This document shows, in pieces, positions 7,118 through 14,220 of a stretch of 14,464 bases of DNA. Each line of letters starts with the position of its first letter. Within the stretch, counting starts at the first letter, position 1. Under the pieces are notes generated by a model, which saw nothing but the letters and a program-made list of their open reading frames with translations, did no database searches and was not told where the DNA came from. The stretch is from Campylobacterales bacterium. GTDB taxonomy: Bacteria; Campylobacterota; Campylobacteria; Campylobacterales; JALSKU01. Location of the stretch: assembly GCA_027038335.1 (NCBI GenBank), contig JALVWI010000067.1:1-14464 (forward strand), written 5' to 3'. Made by a program: the position numbers and the translations under genes.

Positions 7118-7154
7118 TTTTTCATTGTTAATTTTTCATTTTTCATTTTTAATT
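7118..7154. repeat. A/T-rich 7-nt repeat between topA and the phosphoesterase gene
   Basis: TTTTTCAT recurs at 7118, 7132 and 7139, the last two in 7-nt register, and is followed by TTTTTAATTA up to the topA stop. On the minus strand it reads as repeated AAAAATG units. The 83-nt gap (7073-7155) also holds AGCTT...AAGCT arms around 11 nt, but no GC-rich stem followed by a T-tract, so I do not call a terminator. Confidence 0.5.
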
Positions 7155-7155
7155 A

Positions 7156-9219
7156 TCATAAGTCTTCTCTATGCTTACATTTTATACATTCGTAAATCTC
7201 TTTTTTTCTATAAGTTCTTTGTGCCATCATTCCTCCGCATTCAGGGCATTTTTTTTCAGTAGGCAGATAATTTGAGACAAATTTACACTTTGGATAGTTT
7301 GAACATCCGTAAAATTTTCCTCTTCTTGAGCTTCTTTCAAGCAATTCTCCTCCGCATTCAGGACATTTTACACCTACTTTTATACTCTCTTTTTTCTTTG
7401 TGGAGGCAATATTTTTGGTATATTTGCATTTTGGAAAAGCACTACACGAGATAAATTCTCCAAATCTTCCTTTTCTGATGACTAGCTCACTTCCGCATTC
7501 AGGACATTTTTCACCCGTAGGTATGAGAACTTTTTGACTTTTTATCTCTTTTTTACCCTTTTCTATATCTTTTATAAACGGTTCGTAAAAGTTCCATAAG
7601 ACCTTTTGCCAATCCTCTTTGCCTTCTGCTATCTTATCAAGAGTCTCTTCCATTTCAGCAGTAAATGAGCTATCAACGATATTGCTAAAATGTTTTTCTA
7701 AAAGTTCTATAACTTTAAATGCAATTTCAGTAGGAATGAGTTGCTTTTTTTCTATCTCTATATATTTTCTTGCTACTAGTATGGATATAGTTGGAGCATA
7801 AGTTGATGGTCTTCCTATGCCTAAAGATTCTAGTTTTTTGATAAGCGAAGCTTCAGAGTATCTAGCAGGCGGTTGGGTAAAGTGCTGCAAAGCTTCAAGT
7901 TTTGAAACTTCAACTTTTTCACCGGTTTTTAATGTCGGTAGCAATTTATCTTTTTCTTTATACCCTGTAGCTTTATAAAAACCTTCAAATTTTAAAACTC
8001 TTCCAGTCGCTTTAAATTTGGAAGATTTACTTTCAAATATAATATTTTGTATTTGAAAGATAGCATCTTTCATTTGAGTAGCTAAAAATCTATTGTATAT
8101 TAATGTGTAAAGCTTTAATTCATCATTTTTTAGGTACTCTTTTGCAATTTGTGGCGAAAAGTCAAGATTGGTAGGTCTTATAGCTTCATGAGCTTCTTGA
8201 GCACCTTTTGACTTTGTTGCATAATATTTCTCTTTTTCACTAAGATAATTTTCACCAAATTTCTCTTTTATAGTTTTTCTTACCTCTTTTATAGCCTCTT
8301 TTGCGATATTGAGTGAGTCAGTTCTCATGTAAGTGATAACACCCATATTGCCTTTGTGTGTCATAACTCCCTCATAGAGAGTCTGGGCTATCATCATAGT
8401 TTTTTTTGGAGAAAATCCAAGCAGATTTGAAGCAGCTTGTTGCAAAGAGGAAGTCATAAATGGTGGAGGTGTTGAAGTTTTTCTCTCTTTAGTTTCAATA
8501 TTTCCTACTTTAAACTCTTCATTTTTTAAAATATTTTCTATATATTTTGCTCTATCGCCATTGGAGATGGTCATTTTTGAGATTTTTTCTTTTTCAAATT
8601 CTACAAGTAAAGCATCTATGGTTTTATCAAATAAAGCTTCTATGCTCCAGTATTCTTGGGGTTTGAAAGCTTTTATCTCTCTTTCTCTGTCAACTACGAT
8701 TTTTAAAGCTGAGCTTTGAACTCTACCTGCACTAAGTCCTTTTTGTATCTTTGATGAAAGAAGCGGAGAGAGTTTATAACCTACTATCCTATCAAGAAGT
8801 CTTCTTGCTTGTTGAGCATTAAAATTGTTGGTATCTATTGTTCTTGGATTTTGCAAAGCTTTATTTATAGCATTTTTTGTTATCTCATGAAAAACTATCC
8901 TAGGAAGTGAACTAGGCTCTTTCCCTATAGCTTTTGCTATATGGTATCCTATGGCTTCTCCTTCTCTATCTTCATCAGTTGCGATATAGATAGTATCACT
9001 TTTTTTTGCCAATTCTTTTATCTCTTTGACAGTTTTTGAGTGGTCTCTGCTTACTCTGTATTCTGGCTTGAAACTACCCTCCTCTATCTTTATACCGAAA
9101 GAGCTTTTAGGCAAGTCTCTTATATGTCCTTTACTTGCTATAACGGTGTAATCTTTTCCTAAAAAATTTTTGATGGTTCTTGCTTTTGCCGGAGACTCAA
9201 CTATGATAAGATTTTTCAA
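7156..9219 (-). CDS. topA: DNA topoisomerase I
   Basis: TopA relaxes negative supercoils by a transient 5'-phosphotyrosine single-strand break. The 687-residue protein has an N-terminal TOPRIM domain with Glu8 (LIIVESPAKA) and the acidic triad Asp82, Asp84, Glu86 (TDEDREGEA). The catalytic tyrosine is Tyr297 in GVITYMRTDS, and LSAGRVQS (162-169) and RYSEASLIKKLE are further family signatures. Three C-terminal four-cysteine zinc-ribbon modules follow, each opening with CPECG (about residues 572-687). This is shorter than E. coli TopA (865) but usual for Campylobacterota. The start is TTG at 9219-9217 with a strong AGGAG 5 nt upstream. A candidate promoter (TACAAT) lies in the gap to the upstream Y1-like gene. 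Confidence 0.97.
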   Translation of the reverse strand: MKNLIIVESPAKARTIKNFLGKDYTVIASKGHIRDLPKSSFGIKIEEGSFKPEYRVSRDHSKTVKEIKELAKKSDTIYIATDEDREGEAIGYHIAKAIGKEPSSLPRIVFHEITKNAINKALQNPRTIDTNNFNAQQARRLLDRIVGYKLSPLLSSKIQKGLSAGRVQSSALKIVVDREREIKAFKPQEYWSIEALFDKTIDALLVEFEKEKISKMTISNGDRAKYIENILKNEEFKVGNIETKERKTSTPPPFMTSSLQQAASNLLGFSPKKTMMIAQTLYEGVMTHKGNMGVITYMRTDSLNIAKEAIKEVRKTIKEKFGENYLSEKEKYYATKSKGAQEAHEAIRPTNLDFSPQIAKEYLKNDELKLYTLIYNRFLATQMKDAIFQIQNIIFESKSSKFKATGRVLKFEGFYKATGYKEKDKLLPTLKTGEKVEVSKLEALQHFTQPPARYSEASLIKKLESLGIGRPSTYAPTISILVARKYIEIEKKQLIPTEIAFKVIELLEKHFSNIVDSSFTAEMEETLDKIAEGKEDWQKVLWNFYEPFIKDIEKGKKEIKSQKVLIPTGEKCPECGSELVIRKGRFGEFISCSAFPKCKYTKNIASTKKKESIKVGVKCPECGGELLERSSRRGKFYGCSNYPKCKFVSNYLPTEKKCPECGGMMAQRTYRKKEIYECIKCKHREDL

Positions 9220-9251
9220 ATTCTCTCCTAATATATTAAAAATTCATTGAA

Positions 9252-9280
9252 ATTGTACCCAATGTAAATATTAAATGCAA
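9252..9280 (-). promoter_or_regulatory. Candidate topA promoter
   Basis: On the minus strand a TTGCAT box (9280-9275) is followed after exactly 17 nt by TACAAT (9257-9252), which matches the -10 consensus at five of six positions. The -35 match is poor and overlaps the end of the Y1-like gene. Transcription would start near 9245, leaving a leader of about 25 nt before the TTG start of topA. This is pattern matching only; topA could equally be read from the glmM promoter. Confidence 0.35.
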
Positions 9281-10068
9281 ATAATTTCAGGCTTATTTGT
9301 TTTAAGCAACTTTTTTATGCTATTTGAAACAGTAGCTTGAGAAATATTTAAAAAATCTGCTATTTGGTTTTGAGTATATCCGTCAAGATATGCTTCATAT
9401 ATTTTTTGATTTCTCTCTTTTTTTCCTAAAACAGTTTCAAAATGTTCTTTTAAGGTTTTATGTTTTTTATTATTTATATTTTTTTTATAGCTTACAACTT
9501 TTTGCAATTCTTCAATAATATTTTTTAAACTTTTATTTATAACAGGTGCACTAAAAAAAATTTTTGCATCATTGATTTTAGAATATTTTTCAAATACTAT
9601 AGAGTGCTTTAAACACTCTATAGGTTTATCAAGATTTACAAAAGATCTATAACTAGAGTGTTTAAAATCTTCAAGTTTTTCACATAAATGATATTTTATG
9701 GGAGATTGTTCTATGTGTAGGATTAGCATATCAAGATATGATTGATTGAGGATATACCATGATTGGTATCTACCTTGCCATAAATGCCCTACTCTATTAT
9801 ATTTTTTATTAAAAAATACAGCATAGTTTGAGTTAATGTATCTAATAGCAAGAGAGATATTATTCTCTTTTGTTTCTATAAGTATGTAGTATCGGTCATG
9901 TAAAAGAGAGTATGAGTGAACTATAAAGTCATATAATTTTGCACTCGTGCAAACGATTTCTAAAAATTTTTTATAGTCATTATCTTCATAAAAAATTTTT
10001 CTGCCTGCCACACCTCTGTTTATTACCAAATGATATCCTGCTATGCCGACCCTAGGTTTTCTAGGCAT
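9271..10068 (-). CDS. Y1-transposase-like protein with lost catalytic residues and C-terminal HTH
   Basis: A 265-residue relative of the Y1_Tnp/REP-associated tyrosine transposase family. The scaffold is clear: MPRKPR...GYHLVINRG (1-19), SLL (54-56), an RYINSNYAVFFNKKYNRVGHLWQGRY stretch (76-101) and the region before the SSYRSF motif. The HUH metal site, normally N-H-V-H-L, is DRYYI here (58-62), and the nucleophile Tyr of Y-I-x-x-N-P is His118 in LHIEQSP. Cleavage chemistry should therefore be lost. Residues 233-256 (QIADFLNISQATVSNSIKKL) form a good helix-turn-helix. The gene starts at ATG 10068, three bases after lspA, with AGAGG 7 nt upstream. No terminal repeats or target duplication flank it, so it looks like a resident operon gene, possibly a DNA-binding regulator. 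This role is inference. Confidence 0.75.
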   Translation of the reverse strand: MPRKPRVGIAGYHLVINRGVAGRKIFYEDNDYKKFLEIVCTSAKLYDFIVHSYSLLHDRYYILIETKENNISLAIRYINSNYAVFFNKKYNRVGHLWQGRYQSWYILNQSYLDMLILHIEQSPIKYHLCEKLEDFKHSSYRSFVNLDKPIECLKHSIVFEKYSKINDAKIFFSAPVINKSLKNIIEELQKVVSYKKNINNKKHKTLKEHFETVLGKKERNQKIYEAYLDGYTQNQIADFLNISQATVSNSIKKLLKTNKPEIICI

Positions 10069-10071
10069 ATA

Positions 10072-10524
10072 TTATCCTCTTTCATATTTTTTATTTTTAA
10101 AATTTAAATATAGTATCATCAATACTCCAAAGTCTATCATAACATCAGCAAAATTAAATATAGCAAAATTAAATCCACAGTGCCAATATACATAATCAAC
10201 TACTCCGCCATAGATAAATCTATCATATATATTACTGCTTCCCGCACCTAAAATGATACCTAAAGGTAGAGAGTATTTGGTGAAAGTTTTTTTATGAAAA
10301 ACCATATATATAACTACTAAAGATATAAGAAGTAGTTGAATATATTTTAAATTTTCACCTAAAAATGCAAATAAGGAAAATGCAACACCTCTGTTGTATG
10401 TTAAGATCAGAGATATGCAATTTCCATAATAGCTAAAACCATTTATAAAAAGGTGTTTTATATTTTGGTCTATTATAAAAATTCCCAAAAATGATAATAC
10501 AAAGATCCAAATGGATTTTATCAC
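10072..10524 (-). CDS. lspA: Lipoprotein signal peptidase (signal peptidase II)
   Basis: LspA is the inner-membrane aspartyl protease that removes signal peptides from diacylated prolipoproteins. The 150-residue product has four hydrophobic helices and the family motifs: Asp19 in helix 1 (FIIDQNIK), TYNRGVAFS (42-50), GAGSSNIYDR (93-102), and the catalytic aspartates Asp110 (GGVVDY) and Asp127 (FNFADV). The start is GTG at 10524-10522, which overlaps the glmM stop as GTGA and so is likely translationally coupled. The stop lies three bases before the Y1-like gene. It forms an envelope-synthesis pair with glmM. Confidence 0.96.
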   Translation of the reverse strand: MIKSIWIFVLSFLGIFIIDQNIKHLFINGFSYYGNCISLILTYNRGVAFSLFAFLGENLKYIQLLLISLVVIYMVFHKKTFTKYSLPLGIILGAGSSNIYDRFIYGGVVDYVYWHCGFNFAIFNFADVMIDFGVLMILYLNFKNKKYERG

Positions 10525-11858
10525 TTTAATGCACTTGTTAGAAATTCTTTTAGATTGTTCATCTCATTTTGTAAGATTTTTTCATCTTTGCCTTCAAGTA
10601 AAATTCTTAAAAGATTTTCAGTTCCTGAATATCGTATCAAGTGTCTTATTTTCATCTCTTCAAGTTTTTTGAGTATCTTTTCATATCCTTGTATGTCTTG
10701 TAGAGGTATTTTTTTATTAACAGGAATATTTTCCAAAATTTGAGGATAAAGTTCAAATACATCAAAAGCACTGCTCGCAGTTTTGCCGCTTTTTAAAATA
10801 AGAGCAAGTACTTGCAAAGCACTAGCAAGGGCATCACCGGTCTTGGCATAATCACTAAGTATGATATGTCCACTTTGTTCTCCTCCAAAATTTAGCCCCT
10901 CTTTTTGTAAAACTTCCAAAACATTTTTATCTCCAACATCACATCTAAAGAGTGATATTCCTTTTTTTAGTAAAAAATCTTCCAAAGCTTTATTGCTCAT
11001 AACAGTAGCGGAGATGGCATTTCCTGATAGTTTATTCTCATTTTTAAGATAAAATGCCAAAGCACCCAAAAGTTTATCCCCGTCTATGACGCATCCTTTT
11101 TCGTCAACTACTACAAGTCTGTCAGCATCTCCATCAAGTCCAAAACCTACATCCGCTCTTACTTTTTTGACTTCCTCACTTAACTTTTCAGGATGAAGTG
11201 CTCCACAGGATTGGTTTATATTGCTACCGTTTGGATCATCGTTTATTACAAAAATCTCAGCTCCCAATTCGCTTAGTATTGCAGGAGCTACTTTGTATGC
11301 CGCACCGTTTGCGGTATCAACTACAACTCTTATGCCGTTAAGTGTCAACTCTTTTGGAAAAGAATTTTTGATATGAACGATATATCTACCTATGACATCA
11401 TCTATCCTTTTTGATGAGCCTATTTGCATACCTGTTTTTTGATTGGATTTTATGATAGTATCATTAAAGTATATTTTTTCAATCTCTTTTTCAATATTTT
11501 GATTTAATTTATTGCCTCTTTTATCAAAAAATTTTATACCGTTATCATAAAATGGATTGTGTGAAGCACTGATCATGATACCCGCATCACATCTCATATC
11601 TTCAGTTAAAAAAGCGATAGCGGGAGTAGGCATAGGTCCTATTTGAATGACATCATATCCTACTGCGGTAAGTCCTGATACGATAGCATTTTCTATCATA
11701 TATCCACTTCTTCTGGTATCTTTTCCAACTATTATTTTATTGCTGATAGATTCTTTTCTAAAGTAAATTCCGGCAGCCATAGCAAGTCTCATGGCGGTCA
11801 TAGCATCAAGTTTTACTCCCGCTTTTCCTCTAACTCCGTCAGTTCCAAATAGTTTCAT
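10521..11858 (-). CDS. glmM: Phosphoglucosamine mutase
   Basis: GlmM isomerises glucosamine-6-phosphate to glucosamine-1-phosphate, feeding UDP-GlcNAc for peptidoglycan and LPS. The 445-residue protein is full length. It opens with LFGTDGVRG (3-11), carries the phosphoserine site ISASHNP (96-102, active Ser99), the Mg2+ loop DGDADR (242-247), a sugar-binding segment GGEQSGH, and the phosphate-binding RYSGTEN (409-415). The ATG at 11858 is preceded by AAGGA at a rather long spacing of about 10 nt. The stop overlaps the lspA GTG start. A TG-extended -10 box lies just upstream (11889-11894), so glmM probably heads the glmM-lspA-Y1-like unit. Readthrough from the yeiH-type gene, 41 nt upstream, is also possible. 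Confidence 0.97.
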   Translation of the reverse strand: MKLFGTDGVRGKAGVKLDAMTAMRLAMAAGIYFRKESISNKIIVGKDTRRSGYMIENAIVSGLTAVGYDVIQIGPMPTPAIAFLTEDMRCDAGIMISASHNPFYDNGIKFFDKRGNKLNQNIEKEIEKIYFNDTIIKSNQKTGMQIGSSKRIDDVIGRYIVHIKNSFPKELTLNGIRVVVDTANGAAYKVAPAILSELGAEIFVINDDPNGSNINQSCGALHPEKLSEEVKKVRADVGFGLDGDADRLVVVDEKGCVIDGDKLLGALAFYLKNENKLSGNAISATVMSNKALEDFLLKKGISLFRCDVGDKNVLEVLQKEGLNFGGEQSGHIILSDYAKTGDALASALQVLALILKSGKTASSAFDVFELYPQILENIPVNKKIPLQDIQGYEKILKKLEEMKIRHLIRYSGTENLLRILLEGKDEKILQNEMNNLKEFLTSALK

Positions 11859-11882
11859 TATGCATAAATCCTTCTATATTTT

Positions 11883-11899
11883 TATGTTATTTTAACATA
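11883..11899 (-). promoter_or_regulatory. Candidate glmM promoter within a small palindrome
   Basis: The minus strand has TGTTAAAAT, an extended -10 box (TAAAAT at 11894-11889), about 7 nt before an expected start near 11882 and upstream of the AAGGA site. It lies inside TATGTTA-TTT-TAACATA (11883-11899), a perfect 7-bp inverted repeat with a 3-nt loop. The repeat sits between the yeiH-type stop and glmM; being all A/T-rich, it is unlikely to be a terminator. Confidence 0.45.
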
Positions 11900-12928
11900 T
11901 TAGAAGTTTAAAGCAAATTTAACGATATAAAATCCTCCAAAAATAAGCCATAAAAAGAGTATAAAAGCTAAATATATAGGCTTAAGTCCTACATTTTTAA
12001 ATTTTCCGATATTTGTCTCCATACCCATTGCAGTCATTGCCATTGTCAAAGCAAAAGTATCTATTTTATTTATGCTGTTGATTAAATGATGAGGTAATAA
12101 ATCAAATGAGTTAAAACCTGCAACTACTATAAAAAACACAGCAAACCATGGGATAGTGATAGTTGTTTTTTTACCCTCTTTGACACCTCTTTTTTTTCCA
12201 AGCCAATATCCAAGTACCAATAAAAAAGGAGCTATCATCATAACCCTTATCATTTTTACAATTACCGCATATTTGGCAGTCTCATCTCCTATACTGTTTC
12301 CAGCTGTTACCACATGGGCAACTTCATGGATAGTTCCGCCTATATATATGCCCATATCTTTTGCATCAAGAGGAATAAAACCGGCTTTGTAAAGATACGG
12401 ATATAAAAACATAGCAGTTGTACCAAATATCACAACAGTCCCTACCGCCACAGCACTTTTGTACGGTTCACCCTTGACAACCGGTTCAGTTGCAAGTACA
12501 GCCGCCGCTCCACAGATAGAACTGCCGGCACTTACTAACATGGTAGTATCTTCATCAAGTTTTAGTATCTTTGTGCCTACAAAATATCCGATGATGAATG
12601 TAAGGGTTACAATGGAAGCACTTGTAATGATACCGGGGATTCCGACTTGTTCAATATTTTGAAAAGTAACCCTAAAACCATAAAATATGATAGCGGCTCT
12701 TAGTATCATTTTCATAGAAAATTGAATACCCGGTACCCATTCATTTGGAAGTTTATTTCTTAATGTATTTGCATACACCATTCCTAGCAAGATACCGACT
12801 ATCAATGGACTAATTCCTAAATTTTTAAGAAATGGAAAATCTGCCAAATATGTAGCAGAAGCAGAAAAGAGTGCTACAAAAAGTATCCCACTCAATGTAT
12901 TTGCTCTATTTTCTTTTGAAAAAGCCAT
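11900..12928 (-). CDS. YeiH-family putative sulfate exporter (UPF0324)
   Basis: A 343-residue integral membrane protein with about 9-10 helices that matches the YeiH/UPF0324 family (Pfam Cons_hypoth698). Landmarks are ISPLIVGILLGMVYANT near the N-terminus, the motif MILRAAIIFYGFRVTF, the re-entrant SAGSSICGAAAVLATEPVVKG split around Gly and Ala residues, GGTIHEVAHVVTAGN, and TMAMTAMGMETNI near the end. The family is annotated as putative sulfate exporters, but the substrate is not firmly established. The frame is open to 13018, yet I choose ATG 12928-12926 because AGGAG lies 5 nt upstream and the extra 30 residues would cover the promoter region. It is divergent from a LysR gene, the same arrangement as yeiH-yeiE in E. 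coli. Confidence 0.88.
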   Translation of the reverse strand: MAFSKENRANTLSGILFVALFSASATYLADFPFLKNLGISPLIVGILLGMVYANTLRNKLPNEWVPGIQFSMKMILRAAIIFYGFRVTFQNIEQVGIPGIITSASIVTLTFIIGYFVGTKILKLDEDTTMLVSAGSSICGAAAVLATEPVVKGEPYKSAVAVGTVVIFGTTAMFLYPYLYKAGFIPLDAKDMGIYIGGTIHEVAHVVTAGNSIGDETAKYAVIVKMIRVMMIAPFLLVLGYWLGKKRGVKEGKKTTITIPWFAVFFIVVAGFNSFDLLPHHLINSINKIDTFALTMAMTAMGMETNIGKFKNVGLKPIYLAFILFLWLIFGGFYIVKFALNF

Positions 12929-12953
12929 ATTTTCTCCTAAATTTTTTGTTGTA

Positions 12954-12982
12954 ATTATAATAGGTTTAAATATATTTGTAAA
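12954..12982 (-). promoter_or_regulatory. Promoter of the yeiH-type gene
   Basis: The minus strand has TTTACA (12982-12977), a 17-nt spacer and a perfect TATAAT (12959-12954). Transcription would start near 12947, shortly before AGGAG and the ATG at 12928. This is the best-formed sigma70 promoter in the window and supports the shorter gene start. The LysR product probably binds between this and its own promoter. Confidence 0.65.
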
Positions 12983-12994
12983 ATTAATTAAATA

Positions 12995-13003
12995 TGATAT
13001 AAT
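12995..13003 (+). promoter_or_regulatory. Extended -10 promoter of the lysR gene
   Basis: TGATATAAT combines a TG extension (12995-12996) with a perfect TATAAT (12998-13003), giving an expected start near 13010 and a leader under 20 nt. No -35 box is evident. The A/T-rich interval between this and the yeiH promoter (12983-12994, with AATTAATT at 12982-12989) is where a LysR operator would be expected, but I cannot single out a T-N11-A site with confidence. Confidence 0.55.
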
Positions 13004-13027
13004 TATTAAAAAAATCAATGGATGTTT

Positions 13028-13909
13028 ATGACGCTTAGAGAATTGCAGATATTTTATGAATTATCTAACACCTCACATGTGGGAGAAGTTGCAAAAAAAC
13101 TTTCCATTACTCAGTCAGCAGTTTCGCTTGCAATTAAATCGCTTGAAAATAAAATGGGTGAAAAACTTTATGACAGGATTGGAAAAAATTTAGTTCTAAA
13201 TGAAAGAGGAAAGTATTTTAGAACATTGACAAAGGAGCATTATGACTCTCTTTTGGAGAGTGTTTCACTATTTAGAAAAGATACACTTTTGGGGGAATTA
13301 AATATTGCAGCAAGTAGAACCATAGGTGATTATATAATGCCTCAAATCCTTTTTGATTTTAAAAAGTTATATCCTGATGTTGTTGTGAAAAATAGTACAA
13401 AAAACTCACAAGAGATAGCAAAAATGGTAGAAGAGGGCGGTATAAATATAGGCTTTATCGAATCAAAAGTAAAATTTAAAAATATTTTTATGCAACAAAT
13501 AGGGCAGGATGAATTGGTAGTCGTAAGTAGTGATAAAAATCTTGCAAAAAACGGTATCTATATAGATCAACTTTTTGATAAAATATGGCTATTGAGAGAA
13601 GAGGGTTCGGGAACAAGGGAGATATTTTTAAATAGTATCGGAAAATATTCACTAAATTTAAAAAAACAGTTGGTATTTTCTAGTTTTGAAAGTATTAAAA
13701 GAGTTTTGTATGCAAATAAAGATGCATTAACTTGTATATCTAGAATTTGTATAGAGGATGAGTTAAAAAATGGAATATTGTTTGAAATAAATTTAAAGAA
13801 TTTTACTTTTAAGAGAGATTTTTATCTTATTTATCATAAGGGAAAGTATAAAAATAGACTATTTTCAGAATTTTCCAAATTTATAGCGAATTATTTTATA
13901 AATGCTTAA
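13028..13909 (+). CDS. LysR-family transcriptional regulator
   Basis: A 293-residue LysR-type regulator. The N-terminal winged helix-turn-helix covers about residues 1-60, with MTLRELQIFYELS, the recognition-helix segment SITQSAVSLAIKSLENKMG and the wing LYDRIGKNLVLNERGKYF. The rest is a two-lobed effector-binding domain with GELNIAASRTIGDYIMP (about 88-104) and EGSGTREIF, the usual co-inducer pocket strand. Two starts are possible: ATG 13022 and ATG 13028. I favour 13028, since GGA lies 5 nt before it and LysR proteins often begin MTLR; the difference is two residues. Divergent placement 93 nt from the YeiH-type permease suggests that it controls that gene and itself. The effector is unknown; a sulfur oxyanion is a guess by analogy with YeiE. 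Confidence 0.93.
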   Translation: MTLRELQIFYELSNTSHVGEVAKKLSITQSAVSLAIKSLENKMGEKLYDRIGKNLVLNERGKYFRTLTKEHYDSLLESVSLFRKDTLLGELNIAASRTIGDYIMPQILFDFKKLYPDVVVKNSTKNSQEIAKMVEEGGINIGFIESKVKFKNIFMQQIGQDELVVVSSDKNLAKNGIYIDQLFDKIWLLREEGSGTREIFLNSIGKYSLNLKKQLVFSSFESIKRVLYANKDALTCISRICIEDELKNGILFEINLKNFTFKRDFYLIYHKGKYKNRLFSEFSKFIANYFINA

Positions 13910-13910
13910 G

Positions 13911-13944
13911 CTCATTTTTTATATAATTGCAGACTTAAAATGAG
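13911..13944. promoter_or_regulatory. tRNA cluster promoter flanked by an inverted repeat
   Basis: A perfect -10 box TATAAT (13922-13927) precedes the first tRNA gene by 26 nt. It lies in the loop between CTCATTTT (13911-13918) and AAAATGAG (13937-13944), a perfect 8-bp inverted repeat. The expected start (near 13934) is just before the right arm. There is no good -35 box. The repeat is too A/T-rich to be a clear terminator for the lysR gene, which ends at 13909. Confidence 0.5.
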
Positions 13945-13953
13945 ATAGTAGCT

Positions 13954-14033
<80 letters not shown>

Positions 14034-14036
14034 CAT

Positions 14037-14114
14037 GGTGGGTGTAGCTCAGTTGGTTAGAGCATCGGATTGTGGTTCCGAGGGCCGTGGGTTCGAGTCC
14101 CATCTCCCACCCCA
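14037..14114 (+). tRNA. tRNA-His (GUG)
   Basis: The extra 5' G (14037, position -1) opposite discriminator C73 identifies a histidine tRNA. The anticodon loop TTGTGGT gives GTG, and the stem is TCGGA / TCCGA. The acceptor stem GTGGGTG / CTCCCAC pairs except for a U-U mismatch at positions 6 and 67. The T-loop is TTCGAGT and CCA is encoded at 14112-14114. Confidence 0.97.
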
Positions 14115-14121
14115 GTATTGA

Positions 14122-14198
14122 GCGCTCGTAGCTCAATTGGATAGAGCAACGGACTTCGGATCCGTAGGTTGAAGGTTCGACTCCTTTCGAGCGTACCA
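14122..14198 (+). tRNA. tRNA-Arg (UCG)
   Basis: The anticodon stem ACGGA / TCCGT closes the loop CTTCGGA, giving anticodon TCG for CGN codons. The acceptor stem GCGCTCG / CGAGCGT pairs with G1-U72 as a wobble pair. The T-loop is TTCGACT, the discriminator A, and CCA is encoded at 14196-14198. Its first 30 bases are almost identical to those of the next tRNA-Arg. Confidence 0.96.
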
Positions 14199-14220
14199 TT
14201 TAACTTTTTTGCTTATATAT

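Noticed and set aside
9220..10071. Intact insertion sequence or REP element around the Y1-like gene
   Set aside because: No terminal inverted repeats, target duplications or REP-like palindromes are seen, and catalytic residues are missing.
11850..11871. Eight-codon upstream frame overlapping the glmM start
   Set aside because: Its ATG is only 3 nt after AAGGA and it codes for nothing recognisable; more likely a by-product of the long ribosome-site spacing of glmM.
12929..13018. 30-residue N-terminal extension of the YeiH-type protein
   Set aside because: It would lie over the near-consensus promoter, whereas ATG 12928 has AGGAG at ideal spacing.
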